A stretch of 64,000 nt of DNA, from the NCBI GenBank assembly GCA_029582155.1, contig CM055895.1, positions 18,466,787 to 18,530,786 of the forward strand, written 5' to 3'. This document shows positions 27,201-36,214 of this stretch, one piece after another. A model generated the notes under the pieces. The model worked only from the letters and a program-made list of their open reading frames with translations. It made no database searches and was not told the DNA's origin. Position 1 is the stretch's first letter. The number at the start of each line of letters is the position of its first letter. The DNA is from Panopea generosa. Taxonomy: Eukaryota; Mollusca; Bivalvia; Adapedonta; Hiatellidae. The position numbers were made by a program, and so were the translations under genes.

Positions 27201-30200
27201 TACATTTTATCAGTGTTTGTACCCTCACAAATAAAGTTTGAGAGAGGGTTTATATGAGTCGCTGTGTTGGTTGGTCTATTGGTTGATCTGTTGGCCTGTA
27301 GGCAACTTGTATTTAGCAAGCTTCTCCTACATTAATTCCATTACAATTCTTCCTGAGTGAATTACTTTAACAGTTATCAGGCAATTCACTTGTATCAACA
27401 TCAAGTGTAGATATGCACAAATACACACCCACAAACAAACACTTGCCTTCACTCGCAAAATCACTCACTTTCAGGACAATGTTATGGAATTATTAATAAC
27501 ATTTACCTAAAGGCTAGTTTAACATTGGCTAGATATATGTTTTTCTCATATCTTGTACCTGTACATGTTTTATATTCAACAATTTTGCATTAATTTCATA
27601 TATTTTCTAGGCAAGACTTGTCCCAGCTACTGTTGTATATTTTGGTTGCGACCAGCACAAAGGTAAATACATTTTTTATATTGATTAATTTGAAAACTAT
27701 GATTCAAGGAATTATAAAAGAACATTATATTATGTATTATGATTTGAAATAACCAGCCAAATGTTATCTGATTTGTCATCTTACTCAAGACTTTTGTTGT
27801 GAAATGTAAAATCTAGTCCATCCTTTTTAAGCTGTCTATTATTATTCCCCCCTCCGAAGGCGATTGGGAATATGGTAATGGTCTCCATCCGTCCGTGCGT
27901 GAGTCTTTGCATCTGTTTGTTACACTTTTGTCTGGAATATTACTACAAAACTATTCAACAATTTTGATGAATCTTCACACAATGACAGAGGGCATTGAGA
28001 ATTGAGAGGAAATGCAGTGTACAAAAAAACATAACTCTACCTTGCCTACTTTTTAATTATCTTTTCTTTATTTAATTTAAACTTTTGTCTGGAGCATAAC
28101 TCCAAAACTCTTCAAGGGATTTTGTTGAATCTTCACACAATGACTGAGGACATTGGGAGAAAGTGTGGTGTACAAGTACCATAACTCTACCTTAATTTGT
28201 TTTTTAATTATCTCTCTTTATTAAATTTATTCATCCTGGGCATAACTCTAAACATGCTGAATGGAATTTATACAAACTGCATACAAGGACAGAGGACATT
28301 TTTCAATTATCACTTTTAGTCATAAAGATTACGCAAGAACTATTCAGGTAATTTGTTACATATTTGACACAGTTATATAGAAAACATTGAGAGGACGTGC
28401 AGTGTGCAGGAAGCATAACTCTGTCTTCACAGAATTATTCCCTTTCGTTATTTTCTCTTGTTTGGAGCATACCTTGAAAAGTTTTAAAGTGAATGCAAAT
28501 TAAGTGATAAAAAAGTGTCATTCATGAACGTCAAACATGAACTTCTACAGTATATATCTTACACATGGTTGCCTGTTTTATAGATCACTACCTGTCTACT
28601 GCTGTGATGGCTGAACAAAGTCCCAGACTAAAGGCAGAGCAAATTGTAGCAGAATGGTAAGTCTTCAGATAATATAGATACCCAGTATGAGTAATAGAAT
28701 GATTAAATTTGTTTATTTTACATTAATTGTGAAACAAGTTAGTTTAGTTTAAACTTATTTATTTTACTTTGATTGTGAAACAAGTTCTTACAATTTGACA
28801 AATCATGCTTGAAGTCTTCCTGAGTAGAACCAGTACAAAGCATATGCGGAAAAAGTGTCTTGCCCAAGGACACCACACATAGCCGTAGCGTAGGATCGAA
28901 CCCACGACCCTCCGATCATGGGTTCCGTGCTCTACCACTGAACCACGTGTTCCACAGCTTAGACAAACCACAGTTAAGAACGAGTACTTATCATATACGG
29001 AAAAAGTCGTGCTGAAGGACACTACACATAGCTGTGCCGGGGGATTGAGCGAACACACTACCCATCTTGGGACCTCTACCACTGGATCACGCCACTAGTA
29101 TGGTAGTATAAAAGAACGTCAAAGCTATGTGTGTGATGAGAAAATGTGTAAACTTATAGATTATCTTTACAATAAAAAATAAAAAATACAGGTGTATTCC
29201 TGAATTAGCATTATAAGTAAATTAGCAAAGTGTTTGCCTTACAGATGGGTCTGTTAACAGATGTGTTGCCTTACAGATGGATGTTTTGTTTTAAAGATAG
29301 ATTTGTTAACAGATAAGTTGCCTTAAGATGGATCTGCTAACATATGTGTTGCCTAACAAATGGCTCTGTTAACATATGTGTTGCCTTACAGATGGGTCAA
29401 TTAACAAATGTGTTTACTTACGGAAGGATCTTTTAACGATTGTGTTACAGATGGGTTCTGTGTATAGCTTTTATAATGAATCTGTTCATCTGTTTAAGTC
29501 TGAACTCGGCTTCCAGTGAAGACCAGTGCTCATCGTTACAACCCTCATCTAACTCTAAAGGCAAACAACCTGTATCACACAAGTCGCAGTCATCATCAAC
29601 AGCAAAATCATCATCGTCTTCTTCATCTACAAAGGAGCAGGATAAATCAGTACCTAAGTGGTTCAAAATTGGCAAGTATCATTACGATGTAAACATGATA
29701 AGTATTTATAAACTTTATCATTTAAGTGGTCTTCATAGATTTCAAGGTCAGTAGGCTAAAGGTCATGTGATATAATCTGATTTCCTTCATGATAAGTCAT
29801 TAGCAGATGCAGCCACAGTCACACAACTTTATTGTTAGCTGGACACAATTGTTACATCAGTTATATTAAATTCAGATTTAGTAGATCAAAAGTCAAGGTC
29901 ACATTTATAGTTGTGCAAATGCTTGGCAACACCGTGACCCCTCACCTTTTGCATTAAGTTTCATAGGTGAGGGATTCTCTGTGGCCAAGTATCAGGTGCT
30001 GTCTCAAGATCATTTGCCTCTCACCACTAAGGTCATAGGTTCGAGTTCCGCTCCCTCAAACGAAATAACTTTACGTTAGAAAGTTGGCCAGTTTGCAGAA
30101 GGGCAGTGGTTCTACACAGATTCATTTTGAAGTCTTCGTCCGCCAATAAAACTGGTTATGCAATATACACCTGAATTGTGTTTGAAATGGTGTTAAATCC

Positions 30201-31190
30201 TATTAAAAAAAGTCACAGGTGAACTGTTCTAAAATGGTTTGATGACCCTTCACATGTCCAAGGTCACTATAACTGGTCATGTATATGTCATAACAATAAA
30301 CCGGCAGCAGAAATAATCACGATCATCCTTAAATTTACATTTTAGTTTTGTTTTATGTGTATAACCATGGAATGTTTCTTACATAAGAAAACTGAAATAA
30401 TTCTAGAAACGATTTAATCAACAACATTTTAGGCAGCGTGATACATGTATATTATGACAGATTACAGTATAGCTCACATTGCCTACTGAGCGTTCCGTTT
30501 GCAGGTGTTGTTTTTTTTTTTAATGGGGTTTTACTCATTTTCAACACATTTCAGGTTATATATGGCATATCCAGTTTTACTGGTGGAGGAAGACCTCAGA
30601 CTGAGTCAGGTTATATATGGCATATCCAGTTTTACTGGTGGAGGAAGACCTCAGACTGAGTCAGGTTATATATGGCATATCCAGTTTTACTGGTGGAGGA
30701 AGACCTCAGACTGAGTGAGGTTATGTAAGGCATATCCAGTTTTACTGGTGGAGGAAAACCTCAGACTAAGTCAGACTGAGTAGAAACAGCATCCTTCTGC
30801 AAGTAACTCATCGCTAAGTTTGAAGGTTCCAGTCCTTCTCGCTCCAAAACTTTATGTGAGAAAGTTTCCCAGTTACTTGCAGAAGGACAGTAGTTCTACT
30901 CAGAGATATCCTGAGGATTTCCTTCAGAGATGTAACTGAATATGCCATATATAACAAACAAAACAGAAAAAACCGAGATAACAGTTTAATTTTGCATGTA
31001 AATAGACAGTACAAGTATTATATACGATATTATAGATATGATATTGAAATGTTATGATGATTAATTGTTTACTTGTAATATCGTTATTTCAGTTGCAACA
31101 TGGTATAGATATACAAGAACCTACAGTAACTGATGTCTTACTGTTTACCTTCTCTTGTGTTTCAGGAAAGAAATGATGTCAGACACATGA
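6278..31190 (+). CDS. ASPSCR1: tether containing UBX domain for GLUT4 (TUG), 18 exons
   Basis: Exons: 6278-6355, 9709-9767, 11213-11428, 11790-11945, 12354-12811, 13206-13330, 13859-13999, 14598-14644, 17274-17298, 18226-18298, 19985-20057, 21737-21885, 24496-24558, 26330-26382, 27611-27662, 28584-28656, 29517-29675, 31166-31190. All have GT-AG borders and phases join to 2025 nt (674 aa plus stop). Residues 1-72 form the N-terminal ubiquitin-like domain (PNGRR near residue 9; RFSNLANNAKLE at 59-70). A second ubiquitin-like region (about 82-170) ends MLGLTGGKAVLR. Residues 171-325 are a low-complexity, Ser/Glu-rich linker. PDDFFEIT (461-468) and RKARLEEEY precede a UBX domain (about 511-592; LQGTFRPRETV, then TAPPK where other UBX domains have an FPR loop). 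The tail is Ser-rich and ends with the conserved VPKWFK. In mammals this protein retains GLUT4 vesicles and remodels p97/VCP hexamers; here the role is inferred from homology. Exon 17 could instead begin at 29499, also in frame. Confidence 0.93.
6468..6601. mobile_element. hairpin MITE in ASPSCR1 intron 1
   Basis: An almost perfect inverted repeat of about 65 bp per arm. The ends read GCAGGAGCTTGGGGAGTGG and, on the other strand, CACAGGAGCTTGGGGAGTGG. It is flanked by a 9-bp direct duplication ATTTTATCC (6459-6467 and 6602-6610). The 8-10 bp duplication points to a Mutator-like or hAT-type mobiliser. A larger relative lies at 47997-48747. Confidence 0.75.
6636..6762 (-). pseudogene. 5S rRNA-derived sequence, copy 1
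   Basis: On the minus strand the segment reads AACTTAAGCAATGAGG, then GGGTTAGTGCATGGATGGG, then TGACCGC. This matches the order and spacing of the 5S rRNA internal promoter (A box AAG.TAAGCA, C box GGTTAGTACTTGGATGGG-TGACCGC). The 5' half is divergent. It is a 5S pseudogene or the head of a 5S-derived (SINE3-like) repeat, not a functional rRNA gene. Confidence 0.5.
6904..7030 (-). pseudogene. 5S rRNA-derived sequence, copy 2
   Basis: Second copy of the unit at 6636-6762, about 269 bp downstream and in the same orientation. It shares the GTTAGTACTAGGATGGGTGA C-box region and the flanking AACAGCCTCGCTGTTAAGCT. Here the C box (TTAGTAC..GGATGGGTGACC) is closer to genuine 5S than in copy 1. Both lie in ASPSCR1 intron 1, antisense to the gene. 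Confidence 0.5.
8325..8565 (+). repeat. two tRNA-like SINE heads (degenerate)
   Basis: About 8333-8400 reads like a tRNA head (TTAGTTAGTAGAGCATT for box A, then a GTGC...CC stretch for box B). About 8490-8555 again resembles one (TCTCTAGTGGTTAGCATG followed by GGTTCCTGTTTAGATTTC). Neither folds convincingly, so both are called SINE remnants within intron 1. Confidence 0.3.
9846..10035. mobile_element. MITE with T-rich core, intron 2
   Basis: Terminal inverted repeats of about 33 bp: left GGCCATTATAAAGTAATTGC, and right, on the opposite strand, GGCCATAATAAATTAATTGC. Both continue into TAGAT and an A/C-rich stretch. The core holds a 50-nt T-run. No coding capacity. Target duplications are not clear. 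Confidence 0.6.
10164..10335. mobile_element. MITE, TACAGTCAAACCTG family, copy 1
   Basis: Ends are inverted copies of TACAGTCAAACCTGTCTTAA and ...GCAGGTTTGACTGTA. The interior repeats the theme TGGCTGCTTAAG. The same element recurs at 20225-20491 (interrupted) and 41278-41457, so it is a genuine dispersed family. This copy lies in ASPSCR1 intron 2. Confidence 0.75.
10380..10880 (+). repeat. degenerate direct-repeat block, intron 2
   Basis: Two to three diverged copies of a roughly 170-200 bp module containing CTTGATAAGTA.ATGA, GGTCA..GGTCA and TTTATAGAAAA at regular spacing. This looks like a dispersed, internally repetitive element of a type I associate with bivalve genomes. Ends were not defined. 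Confidence 0.45.
11048..11175 (+). repeat. 32-bp tandem repeat, four copies
   Basis: Four near-identical copies of a 32-bp unit (GATTATAGTTATTAAGCAAT, then GGTTAAG and CATAT) end about 40 bp before the acceptor of ASPSCR1 exon 3. Confidence 0.75.
16266..16814. mobile_element. GC-rich inverted-end element, intron 8
   Basis: A block much richer in GC and CpG than its surroundings. The left end begins AGTCACAATTAGTCTGCGAG; the right end is the inverse, ...CCACTTTAATTGTGACT. TTTCTAGGCAT sits about 35 bp inside each end in inverted orientation. It has no ORF with recognisable homology. The composition and matching ends suggest an inserted non-autonomous DNA element. Target duplications were not identified. 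Confidence 0.45.
16893..17020. mobile_element. 128-bp palindromic MITE, intron 8
   Basis: The 38-nt arms are inverted copies with one or two mismatches. The left arm begins CTTACATTCGTACCTATTTC and the right arm is its reverse complement ending GAAATAGGTACGAATGTAAG. The loop is about 50 nt. Confidence 0.65.
17399..17475. repeat. short dispersed repeat shared with 3848
   Basis: The block GAAAATCTCACCCGAGGGGT, then CAAAATTACATG, ends about 50 bp later with GTGTGTAATTTTGACCC in inverse orientation. It closely parallels the block at 3848-3930, so both are copies of one small inverted-repeat family. Confidence 0.5.
17850..17908 (+). repeat. low-complexity T/G/GA tract
   Basis: Runs of T then G, a second run of about 17 G, then (GA)n. 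Simple sequence within intron 9; likely hard to sequence accurately. Confidence 0.8.
18340..18595 (-). repeat. tRNA-derived SINE (family A), antisense
   Basis: On the minus strand, a tRNA-like head (GGTCTAGGATCATCCGCCTA, then a GGTTTGATCCCC B box) is followed by ACTTGAAAATGGTACTAGAA, TTCTAGGTCTGG and the tail ending in a GCACTAAACATCA-like 3' end. It is the same family as the intact copy at 57609-57915, with more decay. Confidence 0.7.
20225..20491. mobile_element. MITE, TACAGTCAAACCTG family, interrupted copy
   Basis: Reverse-oriented relative to 10164-10335, with outer ends TACAGTTAAACCTG and AGACAGGTTTGACTATA. It is split by about 100 bp (20335-20436) ending AATCAATAAAATATTCTTCT, then a TTC-rich tail. 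That insert looks like the polyadenylated 3' end of a retroposed sequence. Confidence 0.65.
21189..21237 (+). repeat. 12-bp tandem repeat
   Basis: Four copies of GAGACTATAATG in intron 11. Confidence 0.85.
21930..22120 (-). repeat. tRNA-derived SINE (family B), antisense
   Basis: On the minus strand it has a head with a B-box-like GGTTCGATACTCCCC, then GTGTTCTTGAGCAAGACATT, ACTGGTTCTGCCCAGGAAGA and a tail GTTTCACAATTTAAAGT. The same order is seen in 28735-28955, 35403-35600 and 50762-50960. Confidence 0.65.
23221..24148. mobile_element. 928-bp inverted-end element, intron 12
   Basis: The termini are inverted copies: left TACTGTGAAATCATTAATTT then TCATGGATTTCGTGGG; right, on the opposite strand, TACTGTGAAATCATTTATTT then TCGTGGGTATTAAATTTAGT. 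The second inner block AAATT.AATACCCAC also recurs inverted. Flanking TA is consistent with a TA target. No transposase ORF is present, so it is non-autonomous. Confidence 0.6.
24635..24915 (+). repeat. tRNA-derived SINE (family D), sense
   Basis: tRNA-like head with box A CTAGCTCAGCTGGTAACGTA and a B-box region near GGGATCGTGAGCTAAAATCC. Its body ends in AAAAAAAGGAGCTAAACCCA and AACAAACTAAC. It overlaps the end of a chance ORF running out of exon 13. Confidence 0.5.
25640..25800 (-). repeat. tRNA-derived SINE, antisense
   Basis: On the minus strand, a head with GGTAGCCTAATGGATAGAGT (A box) and GGTTGCGAGATCGATCCC (B box) is followed by AGTACTGGTTCTACCCAGGA. Intron 13. Confidence 0.55.
26668..26870 (+). 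repeat. tRNA-derived SINE (family C), sense
   Basis: The head resembles TGTGGTCAAGTGGTCCAAGA with a B-box region near 26735-26755. It is followed by GTGAGAAAGTTTGCTAGCTA, ACTT and a 3' part ending TATGCCATATATAACCTGAA. The same body recurs at 29965-30215, 30780-30960 and, inverted, at 51775-51980. Confidence 0.5.
27840..28530 (+). repeat. internally repetitive dispersed element, intron 15
   Basis: Three diverged direct modules, each with TTGTCTGGA.CATAACTCC, AATCTTCACACAATGAC and GTGTACAA...CATAACTCTACCTT. The left edge begins TTATTATTCCCCCCTCCGAA. Confidence 0.5.
28735..29100 (-). repeat. two abutting tRNA-derived SINEs (family B), antisense
   Basis: 28735-28955 is a complete family-B unit on the minus strand: head with TTCAGTGGTAGAGCACGGAA and GTGGGTTCGATCC, body with GTGTCCTTGGGCAAGACACT, TTTCACAATC tail. 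28956-29100 is a second, truncated head with the same GTGTCCTTCAGCACGACTTT body. Both lie in intron 16. Confidence 0.7.
29225..29460 (+). repeat. tandem array of acceptor-like 34-bp units
   Basis: About seven diverged copies of a unit near GTGTTGCCTTACAGATGGGT, then CTGTTAACAGAT. Each carries a pyrimidine stretch ending TTACAG or a close variant. The array ends about 55 bp upstream of ASPSCR1 exon 17, so several AG dinucleotides resemble splice acceptors, though joining at the last one would give a stop (TG|A). Confidence 0.75.
29965..30215 (+). repeat. tRNA-derived SINE (family C), sense
   Basis: Head with TCTGTGGCCAAGTATCAGGT and the B-box GGTTCGAGTTCC. It is followed by GTTAGAAAGTTGGCCAGTTT, GCAGAAGGGCAGTGGTTCTA and ACACCTGAATTGTG. 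Intron 17. Confidence 0.6.
30552..30960. repeat. 55-bp tandem array and head-to-head SINE-C copies
   Basis: Four tandem copies (30552, 30607, 30662, 30717) of a 55-bp unit CAGGTTATATATGGCATATC, CAGTTTTACTGGTGGAGGAA, GACCTCAGACTGAGT. The unit is the 3' portion of family C read backwards. From about 30780 an antisense copy meets a sense copy (30855-30960), forming an imperfect palindrome (CTTCTGCAAGTAACT / AGTTACTTGCAGAAG). Confidence 0.7.
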
Positions 31191-31382
31191 CACTCATGGC
31201 GCGTCTGCTGTGATCAGAATTGATTGTGCAACTATTCAGATTTCACATTCCTGGTTGCTTCTCACATGAGGGATAGTTGCTTCGTACAGGGATGGCTCAT
31301 AGAACATCCGACATGCAGATCAAATATAACAATGACTTTCGTCCATACAATAAGTGACATTTGATTTAAGTTCTTAAAACAA

Positions 31383-31388
31383 AATAAA
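31383..31388 (+). terminator. polyadenylation signal of ASPSCR1
   Basis: AATAAA about 190 nt after the ASPSCR1 stop codon. It is the first canonical hexamer downstream on the sense strand, so it is the most likely 3' processing signal. Confidence 0.5.
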
Positions 31389-31390
31389 AT

Positions 31391-32369
31391 GAAGATGGTT
31401 GATAATGGCCATGGCGTGTTCAGTTTATACTTATTGGTCAAATATCACATGGTTTACATTCATCAGTAACTTTGGATTAAGCTCCTTCTATTTATATGCA
31501 TGTATGGGAGCAAAAATATTGCCTTGATAGCAGTTCAACTCTGAGCTCAACTTGAAACAAAAATATTCCAAAAGTAAAGATAAATGTAGCAATTATATAA
31601 TAATAATAATGCATACCTGACATGGATTTCCAAAATTTCTTTGTTACAAGATATGCGTATTTCATACTGCACTCTCTTCATGTGTCTTTTCTACACTACT
31701 CATGCTGTGACATAACATATAAACATAATTATATGATGTAAATAATATGATTTCACCTATTAAGAGCAGTTGTGTTAAAACAAATGATGAATTACAAAGG
31801 ACGACTTATTTGATGTGTTTTGCATGCAAGAACAAGAATCATTCATGGATAGAAAATTGTGTCCCTTGTGATAACTGTTTTAGAAGGAACAAGGCAGAGT
31901 CCTGTTCTGACTAACAGTTATCCCTCGGGACTAAATTTTCTATCCAAATCTCAAAGCTATGAAAAAATCTTTTTTTTTATTAATTCCTGTTAATTAGCAA
32001 ATACTGCCTGACTGTATCCCTCTCTAATACGCAAACAGTAGATTCAATACCCAGAAACGTACAGTCTGATTTTAATATGAGAATCGTAATTCCCCTCATA
32101 TTCTCAGGAGTGAATCTGTATGAAAGTTAAGTTGTGTTTCAAATGAGAATCGTTCAAAAAAAGCTTTATTCTACTACCAATGTACGCATGGTTTTCTACA
32201 TGTTGAATCATGTATCAAAACTAAATCTGCATCTTCTTCTAAAGCATATTTCAAATTTTAATATAAGAATAATGTTATTATTTATAGTTATCTCTACTGA
32301 TCACAATAAAAATGTAAAAAAATGGAAATTAAAATCTTCCTTTCTATACAGCATCTTGTTTTAGACTTT
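31391..32369. other. intergenic, nothing recognised
   Basis: AT-rich sequence between ASPSCR1 and the repeat block. No exon, RNA or repeat family was recognised. Confidence 0.4.
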
Positions 32370-32520
32370 GGTCACAGAAATTGGGTCCATTGAAATACAC
32401 CAAAACACCCCCAAAACACTCTAAAAACATAATATACACCCCAAAACATAATCACCACCAAAACACACCAAAGCATACAAAAACAACACAAACCAGGAAA
32501 GAAAATAAAAAAGAGAAAAT
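32370..32520 (+). repeat. CA/A-rich low-complexity tract
   Basis: Strongly strand-asymmetric A and C composition (CCAAAACAC-type motifs repeated irregularly), with almost no G or T. Confidence 0.7.
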
Positions 32521-32544
32521 GACCTTGATTATGGATTACATATA

Positions 32545-33660
32545 TAACCCGGTAAAAATATGCATGTTATTTGAATCGCACGCCAATTTTGATATAACTT
32601 CACAGAAATGTTCCTTGGGTGACCCTCTACCAAGTTTGTTCAAACCATCTTGATTCGTCGAAAAACATTGCCGCCAGGGAGGCGGGGCAAGTTTAATTAG
32701 TAAAAACTTAAAAAATCTTCTTGTCAGAAACTACTGGCTCGATTTTAAAATAATTTCACAGAAATGTTCCTTGGAGGACACTTCACCAAGTTTGTTCAAA
32801 CCGTAGTGATTCGTCAAAAAAACATGGTGGCCAGGGGTAGGGGTTAGTTTACTTTATAAGCTATAGTAAAAAAAAGTCTTACTGTTTAACATTCAAACAG
32901 TTATTAAATGTTTTTTTACACATTTATATATTCTCTTATTGTTTTTTTAGCTCACCTGAGCTCACAGGTGAGCTTTTGTGATCGCCTGGTGTCCATCGTC
33001 TGTCGTTAACTTTTAGCTTCTAACAACTTCTCCTCTGAAACCACTGGGCCAATTTTGATATAACTTCACAGAAATGTTCCTTGGGTGACCCTCTACCAAG
33101 TTTGTTCAAACCATCTTGATTCGTCAAAAAACATGGCCGCCAGGGAGGCGGGGCAAGTTTAATTAGTAAAAACTTAAAAAATCTTCTTGTCAGAAACTAC
33201 TGGCTCAATTTTAAAATAATTTCACAGAAATGTTCCTTGGAGGACCCTTCACCTAGTTTGTTGAAACCGTAGTGATTCATAAAAAAACATGGCGGCCAGG
33301 GGTAGGGGTTAGTTTACTATATAAGCTATAGTAAAAACTTAAAAAAGAAACCGCCCGGATCGATTTTAAAACAATTTCGCAGAAATGTTCCTTGGGTGAC
33401 CCTTTACAGAGTTTGTTCAAGCCATTGTGATTTGTTAAAAAACATGACCACCACAGTGAGGTGCTACTTTACTGTATAGGCAGCTATAGTAAAAACTTCC
33501 AAAGCCTTCTTGTCAGAATCTACTTACCTGATTTAGATGTAATTTCACTGACATTTACCATGGGTGAACTTCTACCAAGTTTATTCCAGCCAATGCGATT
33601 CATCGAAAAACATAGTTGCCAGGAGGGGAGGCTGGTTTTCTTTATATGGTACATGTATAA
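32545..33660 (+). repeat. duplicated dispersed element with GCTCACCTG head
   Basis: Six diverged modules of about 150 bp containing TTCACAGAAATGTTCCTTGG and CCAAGTTTGTTCAAACC. Segment 32590-32880 is nearly identical to 33055-33345 (offset 466), so one partial copy was duplicated recently. The second copy begins with a palindromic head at 32947-32978 (AGCTCACCTGAGCTCACAGG and on into TGAGCT). This is a non-coding dispersed family, probably common in bivalves. Confidence 0.65.
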
Positions 33661-33769
33661 GTGTGATGAATTAGATGTGTTTATAACTATGAAACATTTT
33701 CTAAAAATATATAGGGACTGAGTTAGTGACATTAAGCATGTTACAATAATTGTGAATAATGATCACGCT

Positions 33770-35380
33770 AGAGAACATCTAGTCTGTTACTTCTGTGTTG
33801 ACAATGACAGGGATAAATCCAGCCAGTTACATTTGTGTGGATTGCTAAAGGGATCAACTTGGCCATTCACACCATTTTTGTTGCCTGCTTCAAGGATAAA
33901 TCTAGTCACAACATAATTATAAGTTGACTACTTAGTTGATAAATTTAGCCAGATCTATATCAATATATATGTTGACCACTAAGTTTAGCCAGTTCGCACC
34001 ATATATGTTGACCACCACAGAGATAAATATAGCAAGTAACAACATCTGTGTTGACTACTACAAGGAAAAGTCTAGTCGGTCGCAACATTTCTGTTGCCTG
34101 ATACAAGGATACGGGTCAACTTTCCATGAAAGAGTGGTTAGGTAAATAATGATGCTAAATATTCAATCAATCGATCAATGCAACAAGGGTAAATCTAGTC
34201 TCAACATATTTTCTGACCACTAAATCGATCAATTTATCCAGTTCACACCATCTATGTTGACCACTACATAGATAAATCTAGCCAATAACAATATTGATGT
34301 TGACTACTACAGGGAAAAATCTAACCAGTTCACACCATCTTTGTTGACCACTGCAGAGATAAATCTAGCCTACTGCAACATCTGTATTACATACAGCTAG
34401 GGAAAATCTAGTCAGTTACACCATCTTTGTTGACCACCGCAGAGATAAATCTGGCCTATTGCAACATCTGTATTACATACGGCTAGGGAAAATCTAGTCA
34501 GTTACACCATCTTTTTTGACCACTGCAGAGATAAATCTGGCCTATTGCAACATCTGTATTACATACGGCTAGGGAAAATCTAGTCAGTTACACCATATTT
34601 GTTGACCACTGCAGAGATAAATCTGGCCTATTGCAACATCTGTATTACATACGGCTAGGGAAAATCTAGTCAGTTACACCATCTTTGTTGACCACTGCAG
34701 AGATAAATCTTGCCTATTGCAACATCTGTATTACATACGGCTAGGGAAAATCTAGTCAGTTACACCATCTTTGTTGACCACTGCAGAGATAAATCTGGCC
34801 TATTGCAACATCTGTATTACATACGGCAAGGGAAAATCTAGTCAGTTACTCCATCTTTGTTGACCACTGCAGAGATAAATCTGGCCTATTGCAACATCTG
34901 TATTACATACGGCAAGGAAAAATCTAGTCAGTTATACCATCTTTGTTGACCACTGCAGAGATAAATCTGGCCTATTGCAACATCTGTATTACATACGGCA
35001 AGGGAAAATCTAGTCAGTTACTCCATCTTTGTTGACCACTGCAGAGATAAATATGGCCTGTTGCAACATCTGTATTACATACGGCAAGGGAAAATCTAGT
35101 CAGTTACACCATCTTTGTTGACCACTGCAGAGATAAATCTGGCCTATTGCAACATCTGTATTACATACGGCAAGGGAAAATCTAGTCAGTTACACCATCT
35201 TTGTTGACCACCGCAGAGATAAATTTGGCCTATTGCAACATCTGTATTACATACGGCAAGGGAAAATCTAGTCGGTTACACCATCTTTGTTGACCACTGC
35301 AGAGATAAATCTGGCCTATTGCAACATCTGTTTTCCATACAGCAAGGGAAAATCTAGTCAGTTACACCATCTTTGTTGGC
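33770..35380 (+). repeat. 86-bp satellite array
   Basis: From about 34310 there are 12-13 highly similar head-to-tail copies of an 86-bp unit, containing CTAGTCAGTTACACCATCTT, TGTTGACCACTGCAGAGATA and TTGCAACATCTGTATTACAT. The first 500 bp hold older, diverged units with the same TGTTGACCACT.CA.AGATAAAT core and irregular spacing. Later copies differ by single-base variants (CTAGGG or CAAGGG), which suggests stepwise amplification. Confidence 0.9.
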
Positions 35381-35402
35381 TACTATCATTACTTTAATAA
35401 TT

Positions 35403-35600
35403 TAATGTGGAGTGCGTGGTTCAGTGGTAGAGCACCGAACTCATGATCTGAGGGTCGTGGGTTCGATCCTCCGTCATGACTATGTATGGTGTCCTTGAGC
35501 AAAATGCTCTTTCTACATATGCTTAGTACTGGTTCTAACCAGGAAGGCTTCGAGCAGGATTTGTTTTGCAATCGAAGAAAAATAAATAAGTTTAAACTAG
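35403..35600 (+). repeat. tRNA-derived SINE (family B), sense
   Basis: Head with GCGTGGTTCAGTGGTAGAGC (A box) and GTGGGTTCGATCC (B box). The body carries GTGTCCTTGAGCAAAATGCT, ACTGGTTCTAACCAGGAAG and a tail AATAAATAAGTTTAAACT. It sits immediately after the 86-bp satellite. Confidence 0.75.
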
Positions 35601-36210
35601 ACTTTAATTCATATATGAATTTTGAAGAAACGGGGATGTCTGTAACGAAGTGTTAACACATATAACCTGACCTTTTTGCAATTTATTTATAATTTATGTT
35701 ACAAGTTGATGATACACATTTAGTTTGTGCTTTGGTGTTTTGCATACTGGTACATTTGGTCGGTGTGTTTTATAGTCGATTAGATCTGTTCAAATCACAA
35801 CAAATGTTCTTAAAAAACTAAGATTTGACGCTTCATATTGAATCACTAGTCATTAAGGCCCTTTAGACCTTAAGATAAATAAATAAAGATGGTGGACCGC
35901 TTTATACAATATAGATGTCTTCTTTATATAACACTGTATGACATGTTATTAATATTTGTAAACGGACATACTGGCACATGTAGTGGCACGTCTTTGTGTT
36001 AGTATATCTATCATATTTGTTTTGTGTAATACGAAGTGACTGTTTAAAAAGTGCACATTTAACCTAAATATGAAATATAATAGAAATTTTAATATTTATA
36101 CAAGTATGCTCAATTAGTATTAAAACGTTAATTTTTGCAACTGTAGTTTATTTATTAAAGATGGCATACATTAAGAGATATTTTTTTCTCAATTTACGCG
36201 GTAATGAATT
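35601..36210. other. intergenic, nothing recognised
   Basis: AT-rich, no convincing coding or repeat signal. Confidence 0.4.
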
Positions 36211-36214
36211 TTTA

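Noticed and set aside
29440..29754. 104-aa ORF with a signal-peptide-like start (CIAFIMNLFICLSL)
   Set aside because: It is ASPSCR1 exon 17 read back into the intron; the hydrophobic start is intronic.
34310..35375. Regular repeats resembling a CRISPR array
   Set aside because: The whole 86-bp unit is conserved, with no unique spacers, and the DNA is eukaryotic.
35405..35480. Functional tRNA gene
   Set aside because: The tRNA-like head is joined to the family-B SINE body seen in four other copies, and the cloverleaf is imperfect.
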